Shown in pieces: positions 1 through 18,059 of a stretch of 64,000 nucleotides of DNA (its first letter is position 1; each line of letters opens with the position of its first letter). The notes under the pieces are model-generated. The model was not told the origin of the DNA. It did not search any database and saw nothing but the letters and a program-made list of their open reading frames with translations. Source of the DNA: Artocarpus heterophyllus (taxonomy: Eukaryota > Streptophyta > Magnoliopsida > Rosales > Moraceae); assembly GCA_025403435.1 (NCBI GenBank), contig CM046331.1, forward strand, positions 31,963,893 through 32,027,892, in the 5' to 3' direction. Both the position numbers and the translations under genes were made by a program.

Positions 1-1
1 A

Positions 2-1378
2 TTTAATGCAGATGGCAGTGTTGGTAGGTACAAAGCAAGACTGGTCGCTAAAGGCTTTACTCAAACATATGGGATAGATTATAAGGAGACATTTGCACCA
101 GTTGCCAAGCTCAACTCTATCAGAGTTCTTCTATCACTAGCTACAAATCTCGATTGGCCACTTCAACAGCTAGATGTAAAAAATGCGTTCCTGAATGGAG
201 ATCTGCGTGAAGATGTATATATGGATCCGCCACCTAGGTTCAAACTGAAGGAAAACTTGGTTTGTAAGTTAAAAAAATCTCTTTATGGCTTAAAACAGTC
301 TCCTAGAGAGTGGTTCGAGAGATTTACTCAAGCTGTGAAGAGACGGGGTTTCCTACAAGCACAGTCAGATCACACCCTTTTCTATAAGCATTCTGAAAGC
401 GGAAAAAGGGCCATCCTGATTGTGTACGTAGATGATATAATCGTCATAGGAGATGACTACAGTGAGCTGGAGCAGTTAAAAGAATACTTGGCAGGAGAAT
501 TTGAACTAAAAGACCTAGGTCCTCTCAAGTATTTCTTGGGAATGGAAGTTGCCAGAAGCAGGGATGGTATAATGGTTTCTCAGAGGAAGTATATTCTGGA
601 TCTACTCCAGGATACAGGAATGCTAGGGTGCAAACCAACTGAAACTCCCATGGAGCCCAATGTAAAACTTGGACTTGGAGGAGGCAAGGAGGTTAACAAA
701 GAGCAATACCAGAGATTGGTCGGCAAACTAATTTATCTGGCACACACTCGTCCAGATATTGCCTTCGCCGTAAGTGTAGTAAGTCAGTTTATGCACTCAC
801 TGAAGGAAAGACATATTGAGACAGTCTATAGGATACTAAGGTATCTAAAAAGCACTCCTGGAATAGGGTTATTCTTCAAAAAGGGAGACAACAGGATGGT
901 GGAAGTGTATACAGATGTTGACTGGGCAGGTTCCTCCGTGGATAGAAGATCAACTTCTGGATACTGTACCTATGTTTGGGGTAATCTAGTAACCTGGAGG
1001 AGCAAGAAACAACCAGTAGTAGCAAGAAGTAGTGCAAAGGTTGAATTTCGAGCCCTAGCTCATGGCATATGTGAAGGGGTATGGCTCGAAAGATTGCTCC
1101 AAGAGCTGAAGATTTCAAGTAATGCTCCAATGAAGCTTTATTGTGATAACAAGGCTGCAGTTAGTATTGCTCACAATCCTGTTCATCATGACAGGACAAA
1201 ACATGTGGAAGTGGACCGCCATTTTATCAAAGAAAAGATTGACAGTGGAAGTGTTTGCATGACGTATATTCCAACCAAGGAACAGACAGCAGACGTCTTG
1301 ACGAAGAGTCTTCACAAACCGAGTTTTGAAGATATGGTGAACAAGCTAGGAATGACAAACATTTACATTCCAGCTTGA
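2..1378 (+). CDS. Ty1/copia pol C-terminal part (reverse transcriptase and RNase H), partial
   Basis: This is the 3' end of a copia-type polyprotein. The frame is open from base 2 to the TGA at 1376-1378 (458 residues), so the 5' part lies outside the window. Reverse transcriptase is recognised by the LVAKGFTQ and QLDVKNAFLNGDL blocks, SLYGLKQSPREW and the catalytic YVDDIIVIGD. RNase H follows with DVDWAGS, RRSTSGYC, a CDNKAA block and HVEVDRHFI. The frame has no stops, so the copy is younger than the other copia relics in this window. One RNase H acidic position is altered: the usual SSxEAE reads SSAKVE (lysine codon at 1037-1039), so it may not be functional. The family assignment is firm; activity is doubtful. 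Confidence 0.93.
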   Translation, partial: FNADGSVGRYKARLVAKGFTQTYGIDYKETFAPVAKLNSIRVLLSLATNLDWPLQQLDVKNAFLNGDLREDVYMDPPPRFKLKENLVCKLKKSLYGLKQSPREWFERFTQAVKRRGFLQAQSDHTLFYKHSESGKRAILIVYVDDIIVIGDDYSELEQLKEYLAGEFELKDLGPLKYFLGMEVARSRDGIMVSQRKYILDLLQDTGMLGCKPTETPMEPNVKLGLGGGKEVNKEQYQRLVGKLIYLAHTRPDIAFAVSVVSQFMHSLKERHIETVYRILRYLKSTPGIGLFFKKGDNRMVEVYTDVDWAGSSVDRRSTSGYCTYVWGNLVTWRSKKQPVVARSSAKVEFRALAHGICEGVWLERLLQELKISSNAPMKLYCDNKAAVSIAHNPVHHDRTKHVEVDRHFIKEKIDSGSVCMTYIPTKEQTADVLTKSLHKPSFEDMVNKLGMTNIYIPA

Positions 1379-1385
1379 GGAAGAG

Positions 1386-1728
1386 TGTTAGAATCTGTAA
1401 ATTTTATAATTCCCTGAAATTAGCTTATTCCATTCTAGGTTAATTATGGCTAATTGATGGCTGGATAGTAGGAGATTGACAGCTTGTTATTAGGCTAATT
1501 GATGATTGATTAGTAAGAGATTGACAACTTGTTATTAGGCTAATTGATGGCTGATTTTGATGGCTGATTTTTAGGTGATTGACAGCTGATTATAGGCAGA
1601 TTTTTAGGTGTTAATATCAGGGATTATTTTCTTTTTTTAGGCAATCTTCAATTGTATAAATTGTAGCCCTTGCAATAATGTTGATGTACAGTCAATAATA
1701 ATAATAATAATAATAAATTTTCTTAACT
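1386..1728 (+). repeat. 3' LTR of the copia element
   Basis: The LTR starts with TGTTAGAATC directly after a purine-rich tract (GAGGAAGAG, 1377-1385) that follows the pol stop codon. The right end is less sure; I place it at the TTCTTAACT near 1728, read as a decayed TTAACA end. Inside are about three imperfect copies of a 46-47-bp unit carrying GGCTAATTGATGG (from about 1448), likely U3 enhancer-type repeats, and a TATAAATTG near 1656. An (AAT)n run lies at about 1697-1717. Confidence 0.7.
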
Positions 1729-1739
1729 TTTATAATAAG

Positions 1740-2670
1740 ACATATTAGGAGTAGTGACAGATGATTGATTTCTTCAGAAATAAGCCAAGAAAAGTAGGGA
1801 AGCCTAAGCTGCCCGAGTCTTTTTTGATTATCTAGGTCTTCCTTTTTTATTAAACTGGTGTTGGTTTTTATTTTAAAATGGATCTCCTACCAGCCCCTCG
1901 TATAGTAATTAGTAAAGCGTTTGGTTCAACGAACGACGCCAATCATACTTATCTCCTCTTCATAGTAAGATGTCTTCTGCTTGCTATTCGAGGCTAGGGA
2001 CCCGACCTGTGCCTTCTTTCTGGGGGCCAACATCTAAACAAAAACTGTGCTTAAGGAAAGCTTCGCTTGGCAGGCGATGCATGCCTATTCACTCGGAGAA
2101 GGCTATGAACACGAAAGTGTGCAATTCCTCCCCCTTGGCCCCTTCTTCCATGCCGAGTCACAGAGAACACCTTGGAAAACACTAATTTATAAGACTAAAA
2201 AAAATACAGATAACGAAGTAGATATGATCTTCTATGAAACCAATACCATTTTGTGCCTATATGAAAGGTCAAAACTTGTCTTAAGGTGTTTACACGTTCA
2301 TACAATTAAATAAATATCGTCTTCATATGTGCATGGAGAATTTACAACATCTGATTTCTTCAAATGCACTCCCAAATTCTAGAACCAAAAGGATACAAAC
2401 CTGCCATCTGAACTTATACAAACAAAAATGAGGAAAGGGATACAATATAACTCATCTGATTTTACAGGAAAATAGGAGATAAAGGGGGAAAAAATGACAC
2501 TTACTAGGCACTAGTACTACCAAATGACATAAATAAAGACTGAGGAACGAATTAATGCACCATCTATATGGAAAAATCACCGCAGACAGACAGTGAGAGA
2601 ATATTAATAGGCTAGGCTATTCAAATAAAGCCGCTACTAGGCTGCGAGCATGCAAGATGCAGATCACTTG
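1740..2670. other. Intergenic; possible organelle-derived segment at about 1790-2170
   Basis: No gene is recognised here. From about 1790 to 2170 the base composition becomes balanced and free of A/T runs, unlike both sides, and has the feel of plant mitochondrial DNA. That is an impression only; no organelle gene was identified. The part nearest 2670 should hold the 3' UTR of the minus-strand gene that ends at 2671. Confidence 0.2.
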
Positions 2671-8899
<6,229 letters not shown>

Positions 8900-9215
8900 A
8901 TATAAGAGAGAGAAAGAGAGGAAGTTGATGTTTATTTTTTAGGTCCAATTAAGATATTACATAGGGGACTTTTTAAGTGGTCAGATTTGGAAATGGACCA
9001 TTGTGTTCTGATGAACTGTTCGAGTGAAGAGGGAAAGAAGGGAGAGAGGAGAGCGGAGAGAGGAGAGAGAGAGGTTGAGAAGTGGGAAGTGCCAGTTTCT
9101 GACACAAAAGGAGGAGAGAGAGAGAATCAGTTGGATCATTAGAAGTAAGATTGGGTTCTTATGCAAAAAGATAAAATGAGGTGGCGTTGTCGGACTGACC
9201 TTTAAGGACATAAAT
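8900..9215 (-). promoter_or_regulatory. Likely 5' UTR and proximal promoter of the TMEM245-like gene
   Basis: On the coding (minus) strand this stretch is strongly CT-rich, especially 9021-9120, as is common in plant 5' leaders (Y patches). TATATAAG-like sequence lies immediately upstream of the ATG at 8899, too close to act as a TATA box for that start. No transcription start can be fixed from sequence alone. Confidence 0.35.
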
Positions 9216-11542
9216 GAGGTAATAATTAATCATACTTTGGTTAGATTATCCTTTTTCTGTTTTCTTTTCTTTTTTTCCCTTCTTTTTTAGCTTTTTTACG
9301 CTAAGAATATTATTACCATTGTTGCAAATCCTTTTTCTCCCAAAAAAAAAATTGCATATGTGGTCAAAATCGTATCGTACACGTATAATGTTTATCTCTT
9401 GTCACTTAAAAATAATTTAAATACTATAAGAAAAATATTTTTAAGTTTTTAAATAATGTAAGACATTAAGATGCTTTTATTTTGTGGTTTGAATTATAGT
9501 TTGAATTATTTTGCTATAGTATTTTCTCTTATAAAAATTTAAATTTTTATTCAAATACTCGAACCAAACAGGCTTTTAGAGAGTACATTTAAGTCTTAAA
9601 AATATGTAAAATGTCACATATAAATAGGGCTTAAAATTAGACCATACAAATGCAGTATCTTTTATATCTTATTATGAATTTTGTTTTTGTTTGAGGTGTG
9701 TTTTTTTTGCTCTTCTTATTCACGTGGAAAAATGGCCAAAGAGGAAAGAGACCAAATGTGTCGTTTACCTTCTTGTTGTTTTTTGCCTTGGCTGAAATGG
9801 CTGAAGCAACTTTTTTTTTTTTTTTGTGGGATATATTTATGGGTTAAAAAAATGTAAGCCATAGTTCATGTTCGGTTTTTTAAGGAAAATTGTATTTGTT
9901 AGTTCACTTCATAATTTATTTAAAATTAAATAATATATCTATCAAAAGAAAAATAGTATAAAATAAAAATTTGAACACTTCAAAAATATTATCTATTTGT
10001 CTTTTTCTGTTTTTTTTTTTTCTTCGTGCATCATGCCCTGAAATGTCTTGATCTTGAACAGCAATTTCTTTCTTTTGCTTTCTTTGACACGGTCTTATTT
10101 TGACGATTACTAATGCTGGAAACAAAAGAAATAATTATAAAGCAAATTATTGAAAAATGGATCCTCGCTATGAGGCCCATTTCTTTTTCTCTTGACTAGC
10201 TCTGATCAGGCATCGGATTTTGTTTCATCAAAAGAATACTTGAGTAATGGGACTATTTTTTTTAGTTATAAATAGTATAAAACTCTCACGTATTATAATA
10301 ATAATAATAATAAAAAAATACTATAATATAAAGTTCTTATATGCTATAATAAAAACAATTCTAACAAAAGATTTTAAGCACCTTGTCAAATACCCTGCAA
10401 GTATCTTTATCCTTCACACTAATAGCAAACTTAAGCAATAACAAACCTCAAATATCAGTACTTTCTGCACTCAAATTCGGCTTTACCTTTTGACTATTTG
10501 TTCTGTTGAAACCTGGTTGGAATCAATTGATTAGAATTAATATTGGTTTAAAAAAAAAAAAAAAGAGTTAGAACCACAATTTACGGAAGCAAAAGTAATT
10601 TCCAGCAACATAAACTCAGTTCTAATTGTTATTGGACAAAAACGAGAGTTTTAGTTGAAACCGAAACTATCAGTTGGAATTAGGCTTTCAAACAGGCCAG
10701 TAAATCCCGACATTCTATTTCTTATAATCCCTATTCATTTTGAAAAATGCCTGGGGGCATTACTAGTAGTAAGCACAATAACTAATAAAATATGTGCCTA
10801 ACTATAAGGCCTCATGTTCTGAGATCTGTCCTACTTTATATTAATATTTGATGTTCAGCAGCACTAGGATATATTTATTGATTTTCTTAACTTCCATCAC
10901 AAAAATCAACAAACAAGAACCAAGAAACAAAGAATGAGGATGAAAGTGGTGGGTCATGGTCATCCCACGAACGTGTTATATAATTATCAACTTTAGACTG
11001 TCTCATTAGGAGTTAGTTTCCTTGTTCTAATCTTCATTTGTAACACTTTCTAGTTTGTTCAGTCTACCATGTGCTTCTGTACATATTTGGAAAACAAAAG
11101 GATTGTTGTGCTTTTGACATAAGCAGTACTTTACTTTTAGTAATGTAGAAGCACAAACAATGTAAAGATACATTTGTATGTGCACGATATATTGCTTTGT
11201 ACTTTTACCAAACACCGATTTTAAATAAAATATTATGTTGTGGAGCCTAATTATTGTCGTAACAATTATTGTATCACGCAGAGAGGCTTGAGGTATGTGA
11301 ATTTTTTCTTTGTAAACTTGTTCACCATAATAAATTTTATACAACAACCAAAAGTAGACATAACTCTCACATTAACATAATTCCTCTATAAATTGTATCT
11401 TCTTCGTCTACTACTTAACACAAAGTACAATTGCAAATTACTCGAAAAATAATCTCAAAGATACAATTCACATTCAATGGGTTTTCTAATCATGCAACAA
11501 ACATGAAGGGTTTTTATTTGGCACTTCATAAACACATGTCAT
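9216..11542. other. AT-rich intergenic region with repeat debris
   Basis: No gene seen. It contains AT-rich MITE-like debris (about 9480-9580 and 10248-10400, the latter with ATAGTATAAAACTCTCACGT). At about 11345-11430 there is an LTR-end-like fragment (AGTAGACATAACTCTCACAT...CTATAAATTG) resembling that at about 44085-44130. The part next to 11542 is expected to include the 3' UTR of the minus-strand ABC transporter. Confidence 0.4.
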
Positions 11543-14500
11543 TCACATAGTGATTGTGCTTGTTCTCTTACGAAGGCAAAAATAAGCACAGAAGCGATAA
11601 CCCAATGACATGGCCAACAAAACCCAAACTTCTTGGAAGCCACCATTGAGGTTTATTGTGTCAAAGGAAGGGGAGCTCTGAAGGGGCCTGCAGCCTCCTT
11701 TGCTTTCACACTCATACAGTTGGTCTCCAGCATACTGCACTTTCAACAGAAGTCTAAAGCCATAGTACATGAACGACAAGTACTTCAACCACTGCATAAA
11801 TATTGGTATGTGCTGCAAAAAAAAAACAAAAAATCATACCTTGTGTTCTTCAATATTCTGAAATAGAGTTATAAATAGGATATATATTGTTAAGTAGGAG
11901 GTCCAGTTTTGATCCCAAAAAAAAAAAGTAGGAGGTCCAGTTCAAACAATTATTATTGCACTTCTTAAAAGTTCTCATCACGTGTTAGGTTTTAATATAT
12001 CTCGAGCTCATAATTATATATTTACCTAATTAATATTTAGGTGAAAATTAGTTCCAGTACCACGTATGAAGTCTAGTCATTTGCCCATTTTTATGTTCAA
12101 ATTATGCTCAAATCTTTTCGCAAAACTGGTATATTAAAATACCAAACTCTATGGAATTTCTTTAATTAATCCTAATATTTTCATACGTGACTGCTGATTA
12201 TTTAGCATGCACATGAGGAAGAGCGTCACAACATAAAATTAATGTTGGTTCATATCCTAATAACTTAAGCTTTTAGGAAAATTGATAAACGAACAGGGAC
12301 ACTTTCATTTCGTACGATTCTTACAAAGAAGTACTCTATTTAATGCAAACTAAAACGTAGTTTGAGATTGTTGTGCTTTTTGAAGTTCCATTTTTACTTT
12401 TAGCAAAGGAGATGTAAAAGATTTAAAGTAAAAATTTAAATTTCTAGCTTCCTTATAAAGTCAATTGATGTCTAAACATGCTACTTGCATCGTGTTATGT
12501 GTGAAGATTTTTGGGGGCCTCCAAAAGCGATACCAACTCACAGAGTTGTCATCACACTATTAGAAGGCAACTAGGCTTCTGAAAAATTGTCATGTCATTC
12601 AGTAACAAAATTGTATATGTTAAGTAAGATAAAAATAATTTAAGGTCTCATGAGTTGGTTTTAAAAGGTTGGTAAAATAGCAGATACATCTAGCTTTACT
12701 CTTAAGTAGATTACCTGAACATAATAGCCTCCTGTGAGGAGAAACAACATTAGCACCAAAGAGGCAATCATACCAGCTCTTTTAACGCTCAAAACCGCAG
12801 CTCCAAATAGTTCTCCTGCTCCCTAATTACAGAAAACTCAACCTAATCTTATACATAAAAATAGAAAAAATAAAACAATTTCTACTTTTATCAATTTTTT
12901 TAAGAGTCGGTCTTTCTGAACTTTAAAAACTCTCACTTTGCTCCTTTAACTTCGAATCAGTCCCGCTTAACCCCTTCTGTTAGTATTTCAGTTAAAAAAC
13001 AATAGAAAAAGAGGTGGTTAAGTGGGGTCATGTGGTCTTTTTTCATTTGTTTTCAACATAAATTTTAACTGGTGGGGTTAAATGGGACTAATTCAAAATT
13101 CACAGATAGAATAGGCATTCTTAAAGTTGATGAAGCGAATTCGTATTGACCATAAAATTAAGGGGCACAATGTAGGATAATCCTTTTGCTTTTCTCCTTT
13201 GCTATTCTTGTTCTTCAACATTAAAACTTACTTGGCTTGTGACAGCTACCAAAAGCATTGCAAATAGTGTGAGGAAAAAGCAAGGGACTGTTCTCTTGAA
13301 GCCAGCCATGAAGTAAAGTATGCTCATGAAGAATGTGGGATAGAAAACATGTGCTACCATGTCACATAATGTGCTACACACATAGTACACACTTAGTCTA
13401 TACATGTCTGCTTTCCTCTCCTTCACCAAGTAGATCTTCTCAAATGGGAAGACGTATACTGATCCGAATATCGATGAGGATGTCCAGAAAATGCAGACGT
13501 AGAACATCAAACCAACCTGAATTAAAATAAGAGTATGAAAATATCTTTTCTAGCTTCCCTCTGTGTCAAAAGGGCTTATCGGTATTTCATTGTTTTCCTT
13601 TGTATCGTTTACCTGATCTCGGAGATGTGCCTCGGTATCAGTCTTGGACTTCCACCAAAGGAGACCCAACAAGATTGCAACTCCAACTGCTTGAACTAGT
13701 CTCAGCTTATCAAAGTAATCCCTGCATCTTTCTCTGAATGTTCTCTTAGACAAAATGCAAAACTGATCCCACCAACTCAGGGTCCAATCCTTCTTGACCT
13801 TAATAGCTGCTCGAAGATCTTCGGGCGTCTTTGTTGTTCTGTGATTTTCTTCTTTCTCCTTTGGCTCAAGTTGAGTCTTGTATTTGAGTTGTAAATACTA
13901 TTACAAAATTGGAAAGAAATTTTGAGAGGAGAGATAGGAAAAAAGAGTTTAGACAAAGTGAAAAATAGTTGAGTATATGAGTTGATCTTACTTTTACTAC
14001 AGCCTTCTCGAAGTCGGGAGATCCTCGAGGCACAGATAAATCTTCAGGAACACTGATGTCATTGACTTGTCCAGTGGCCAAATCAAGCAGAAACTCTGCA
14101 GGGTTCATCGGTATCTCGGGAACGAATTGAAGGGAAGAGAAGTATTCCATGGATTCTTTGGCCTTTCCATAGTAAACTGGATATCCTTGTGATATTAGCA
14201 AAAGCTTGTCAAACATTTGAAACATTCTGCTTGAAGGCTGGTGGATTGTTGTGATTATTGTCCTTCCTGCCTGTTTATTAGACCAACCAAATGTTGATTT
14301 TTTGAAACTTGTTTCGCTTTATAGTTTGGAATTTTTGATCAATGAAAATTTTTCAATGGTGTTAAGTACCTTGGCAAGTCCTTGGAGAATCATCAGGAGT
14401 CTATTTGCAGCTGTCGAATCAAGGCCTGAAGTCGGTTCATCGAGCAATAACAATGAAGGATCGACAAGAATTTCATAACCTATGCTTGTTCTTTTCCTTT

Positions 14501-15643
14501 CTCCCCCTGATACTCCTTTGATAAATCCTCCACCTATTCTTGTGTGACGGCATCTATGGTTATATGAGAGATTATTTAGAAAAATAAAATTTACAAGAAG
14601 TTAATATATAGAAACACCAATAATATTCTGTAGAAAAGAGTAGTCTCTAGCAAATTCCTTCATGGTGAAGGTACCTTTCAAGGTTTAGCTCTTTAATAAT
14701 CATCTCCACTCTTTCATATTTCTCTTGGGGGCTCATGTTGCTTGGAAGCCGCAAAAAGGCCGAAAAAACTAGAGTTTCTTCCACTGTTAACTGTGGAAAT
14801 AGTACATCATCTTGTGTCACAAATCCAATCCTGCAAAAGCCAACAAAGGAAAGGAGAAAAACAATGACACTTGCTCTATTTTACTTAGTGCAAGGAATAA
14901 AGAGGGAAAAAGGTTCTCAAAGATGGGAACTTAACCTCCTCTTAAGAGCTTGATTATAGGGTATGTCATTGTAAGTGATTTTTCCTTTGACATTTTCCAC
15001 TAGTCTCCCTCCAATCACTCTCAACAAGGTTGTTTTGCCACTTCCAGAAGGCCCCATCAGAGCGAGGATTTCGCCAGGTCCAATGCTTCCTGTCATGCCC
15101 TTTAGAATGTACTTGTAATTATCATCATCCATGTTCAGCTGTGAGGAGACCTTAGACACCACTGCTTTCACCGGGTTCGAAGAAGCGAGCTTATTTCTCA
15201 CCTTAAACTTCACATCTTCAAACTACATTATAAAAATTAGAACAAATTTGAATATGCTTTGCTCATTAAAATGCATGTACTTAAATAATCCAAAGAAGAA
15301 TCGAGTTGAGGGACCAAGTCCAGAACAAATTGAGTTACAGAGACGAATTTTAGAGTGGGAAACGAACTTTGAGATGTTTTGCGAATTTTCATCCTAAAAG
15401 AAAATAGTAAATTTGGCGGTGGAATATCTTCTCTACCTTGAGGAAAACCGGAAGAGGACGGTCATTGCCGGTATTAGAATTCTCGGTTTTGATGTCGATC
15501 TCGGAGTACCTATTTCTAAGATATGCTTGAGACATGAACTCTATGCTATGACCAAAGCCATTGCTTCCTGCAATGTGCATGGACCCCATTGTTTGTGGTG
15601 ACAAAGACATGTCCTCAATCTCATGATCTCTCCTCATTTCCAT
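11543..15643 (-). CDS. ABCG26: ABC transporter G family member 26 (half-size, pollen exine)
   Basis: Nine exons on the minus strand: 15643-15437, 15222-14936, 14830-14675, 14553-14370, 14270-13992, 13897-13613, 13516-13232, 12822-12715, 11812-11543; 686 residues, all GT-AG with consistent phases. The nucleotide-binding domain comes first: Walker A GPSGSGKT (126-133), signature VSGGERKR (231-238), Walker B LLLLDEP (about 252-257). The C-terminal half is a six-helix ABC2 membrane domain. The N-terminus ([18 protein letters not shown]) and the [19 protein letters not shown] block match ABCG26/WBC27, 685 residues in Arabidopsis by memory. That protein acts at the tapetum plasma membrane, exports sporopollenin precursors and is needed for exine and male fertility. 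The C-terminus (KRTSTITM) differs from the usual ISICHL. Intron 8 (902 bp) carries a MITE. Confidence 0.96.
12352..12538. repeat. MITE-like element, family A, in ABCG26 intron 8
   Basis: It shares ACGTAGTTTGAGATTGTTG at the left and GCATCGTGTTATGTG, then TTTTTGGGGGCCTCCAAAA and GATACCAACT at the right, with copies at 3229-3455 and 35692-35912. It lies wholly within the intron. Confidence 0.45.
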
Positions 15644-16264
15644 CGGTTTTGATGATCGAAAAAACCCGAGATCCTAGATTTGGCTGGAATCTGATCAGTT
15701 AATGGTCTTAATGGGAATGAGCCAACCATAAAGAACCAAAAACTTTAAAGATGGTACATTGGTTGGTAGGCCACATTCTTCCTATGCAATGTTTAGGACA
15801 AGAAAAAGATTGGTCTCACAACCTTGTCACTTTCTTGATAGACATGCCAAGGACATGACTAGAAATTAGTTCTTCTTAATAGTACTTGAGTTAAAACTTC
15901 TTAGATTCGTAAAATGACTTGCCATTTGATTGAAATACAAATGGTATTCTAAAGATGATGATTTTCTTACTTGATTTTGGTTCTAGAATAGAATAGATTG
16001 GAATCAGCTAAAGAGTATAAATAATCTTCTTTTATGCTCAATGTGTTAATCTGAAAATAGTAGTCTTAAATGGACAGTATGGGGATTATAAATGAAACAA
16101 AACTCAAACCATTTTTCAAATTTTTTTTTTAATTTTAATCTCTCACAGAAACGGATACTGCTGAACAACAGAAAATTTTGGTTACATGATTTCAAGTTCC
16201 AGATTTCAGAACTTTTACTCAAGCTTTTGCATCTGAGGTTTAATTTGGCCCCTTTTTTCAAGTT
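15644..16264. other. Upstream region of ABCG26
   Basis: It should contain the ABCG26 5' UTR and promoter (transcribed leftward). I saw no clear TATA box at a usual distance on the minus strand and no tapetum element I would defend. The remainder is AT-rich. Confidence 0.3.
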
Positions 16265-16770
16265 CCATTGTCGTTTTGTTGATATTTTCTTTCTTATGAT
16301 GTTGTCGTTTTCAAAGTCACACCTTTTTATTTTGTTTTCCTGCTTTTTAATTCTGTTATTTTATACCCCTCATTTTGGACACGTCGGTTTTTCAGGGCAC
16401 TGCCGTTTTTGGCCAATTTCTGGCTCCTGTTTTTTTTGTCGGTTGTTGTCGTTTTTACGTTCCTGTCCTTTCACGAATGTTGTCGTTCTTTTATAACGGT
16501 ACAGAACGCTAGCCGTCGTTTTCCAAGTAGTTGCATAAATTTTCATTGATGCTTCTCATGTTTTTGTCGTTCTGTCATAGAAACAGATAATGCTAGCCGT
16601 CGTTTTCCAGGTGGTTCCATAGATTTTCAAAGGTGCTTCTCGGTTTTAACTTCTTGTCGTTTGCTGGATATTGCCACGATTTGTTGTCGTTTTCATGACA
16701 CTATTCTCGTCGATTTTAAAACGTTGTCGTTTTCGTTCTTTTAAGTCATGAGGTCATAGTCGTCATTATA
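16265..16770. repeat. TTGTCGTTTT-rich repeat block 1
   Basis: The motif (T/C)(T/C)GTCGTTTTC and close variants occur more than ten times within 500 bp (near 16268, 16302, 16443, 16480, 16512, 16564, 16596, 16653, 16682 and 16722). Part of the block is a tandem duplication with an 84-bp period: GCTAGCCGTCGTTTTCCA starts at 16508 and 16592, each followed by related GATGCTTCTC / GGTGCTTCTC text. No reading frame explains it. Confidence 0.6.
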
Positions 16771-18059
16771 TGTTCTTGCGAGTTTTTAAAATTGCTGTCC
16801 TTTGTGTATTCGTATTGTGTTCTTGTTTTCAAATTATACCTTACATTTTGGAATTGTTGTCTCAGTGACGAAGCCAAAATACTTTTTTGTTAAAGGGAGC
16901 TAAGTTGAGCTATTGTTTTCTAAATTGTGTCAATATAAAATTAAGATCCCAAAACTAACTATGACCTTTTACATTTACACTTGTCAAACTTGATCACGCA
17001 TGCTATGATTAAACTTTAAAATTGGAGTTCACGACTCAAGATTATAAGTTGACAGTTCTCCAGGATTGAAAACCACTATATTTGATTTAGTACCATTATT
17101 TTTACTAATAAGAATTAGAGAATGCTTTAGACTTTATCTTGAAAAACAGTTCCGTGATTGTTCCATTGATTGACACTTTAATCTTAAAGGAAAAACATTT
17201 TATGACTGATAATTTGTTTTTAAATTAAAATTTCAACATAATGCGTTAAGTGTATTTAATTAATCAAACACTATTCTGATGTCGAGGAGTCATATTTGTA
17301 GTTTTATTTTTCTCTTCCTTTCTTATCTTATGGTAAGAAATTCCGAAGTGTTTGGGCCATTTAACATATTTGGTCTTGTCTTATGGCTTTTTAAAAATGA
17401 TGTTTTTAAAAATTTAAGGAGATAAGATTAGAGTTCAAAATTTTGAGGACTTTTGTGTTATTTGTTGTATTTCTACTTGTATAAATGTAAGGGTCAAAAA
17501 AAAAAAAAGTTGGATGCTGCCTAGCCCCTCCCAAGCCTATACTCCCTTCAGCTCCTGTAGCACTTTCGTACTTTTAAATTTCTAATTTATGTTCAATTTG
17601 TATGGTTTTTAGGTCAACTGTCCATTTTGGCATGAGAATTTCAAGGCAGCCCTTAATTAGAATTATCAACTTTATACGGTTATCAAGATAGAAGTAATAA
17701 ATCATTAATTAAAATAGATAATTTCAGAACTTAAATAGTCAATTAATGAAAAAAAAAGAATTAATTATCAATCAACAATATGAAGATATAAAGAAATGCA
17801 ACAGTTTTAAATGCATAATTAATTTTTTTAATAATCCTAAAATATCAAGCATAAAAGTATAATCCTTCATTTGCAGCATCTGCTTTAGTTTATCAGTTCA
17901 ACTGTGAACAGTGTAAAGCTCTCAACAATTATAATAAAATACAAAAAATAACTAAATATAAAGCTCTCACATGTTATAATTTTTACACTTAAAATATATG
18001 TTTTAACTATTATCCACGCGGCCTATAAATATAGCTAGTTCTAATTGCAACTTTTGTAG
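16771..18059. other. Intergenic, AT-rich
   Basis: No gene recognised. Near 17930-18010 there is a fragment of the MITE family seen at 40.9 and 42.5 kb (AAAGCTCTCACATGTTATAA). Confidence 0.35.
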
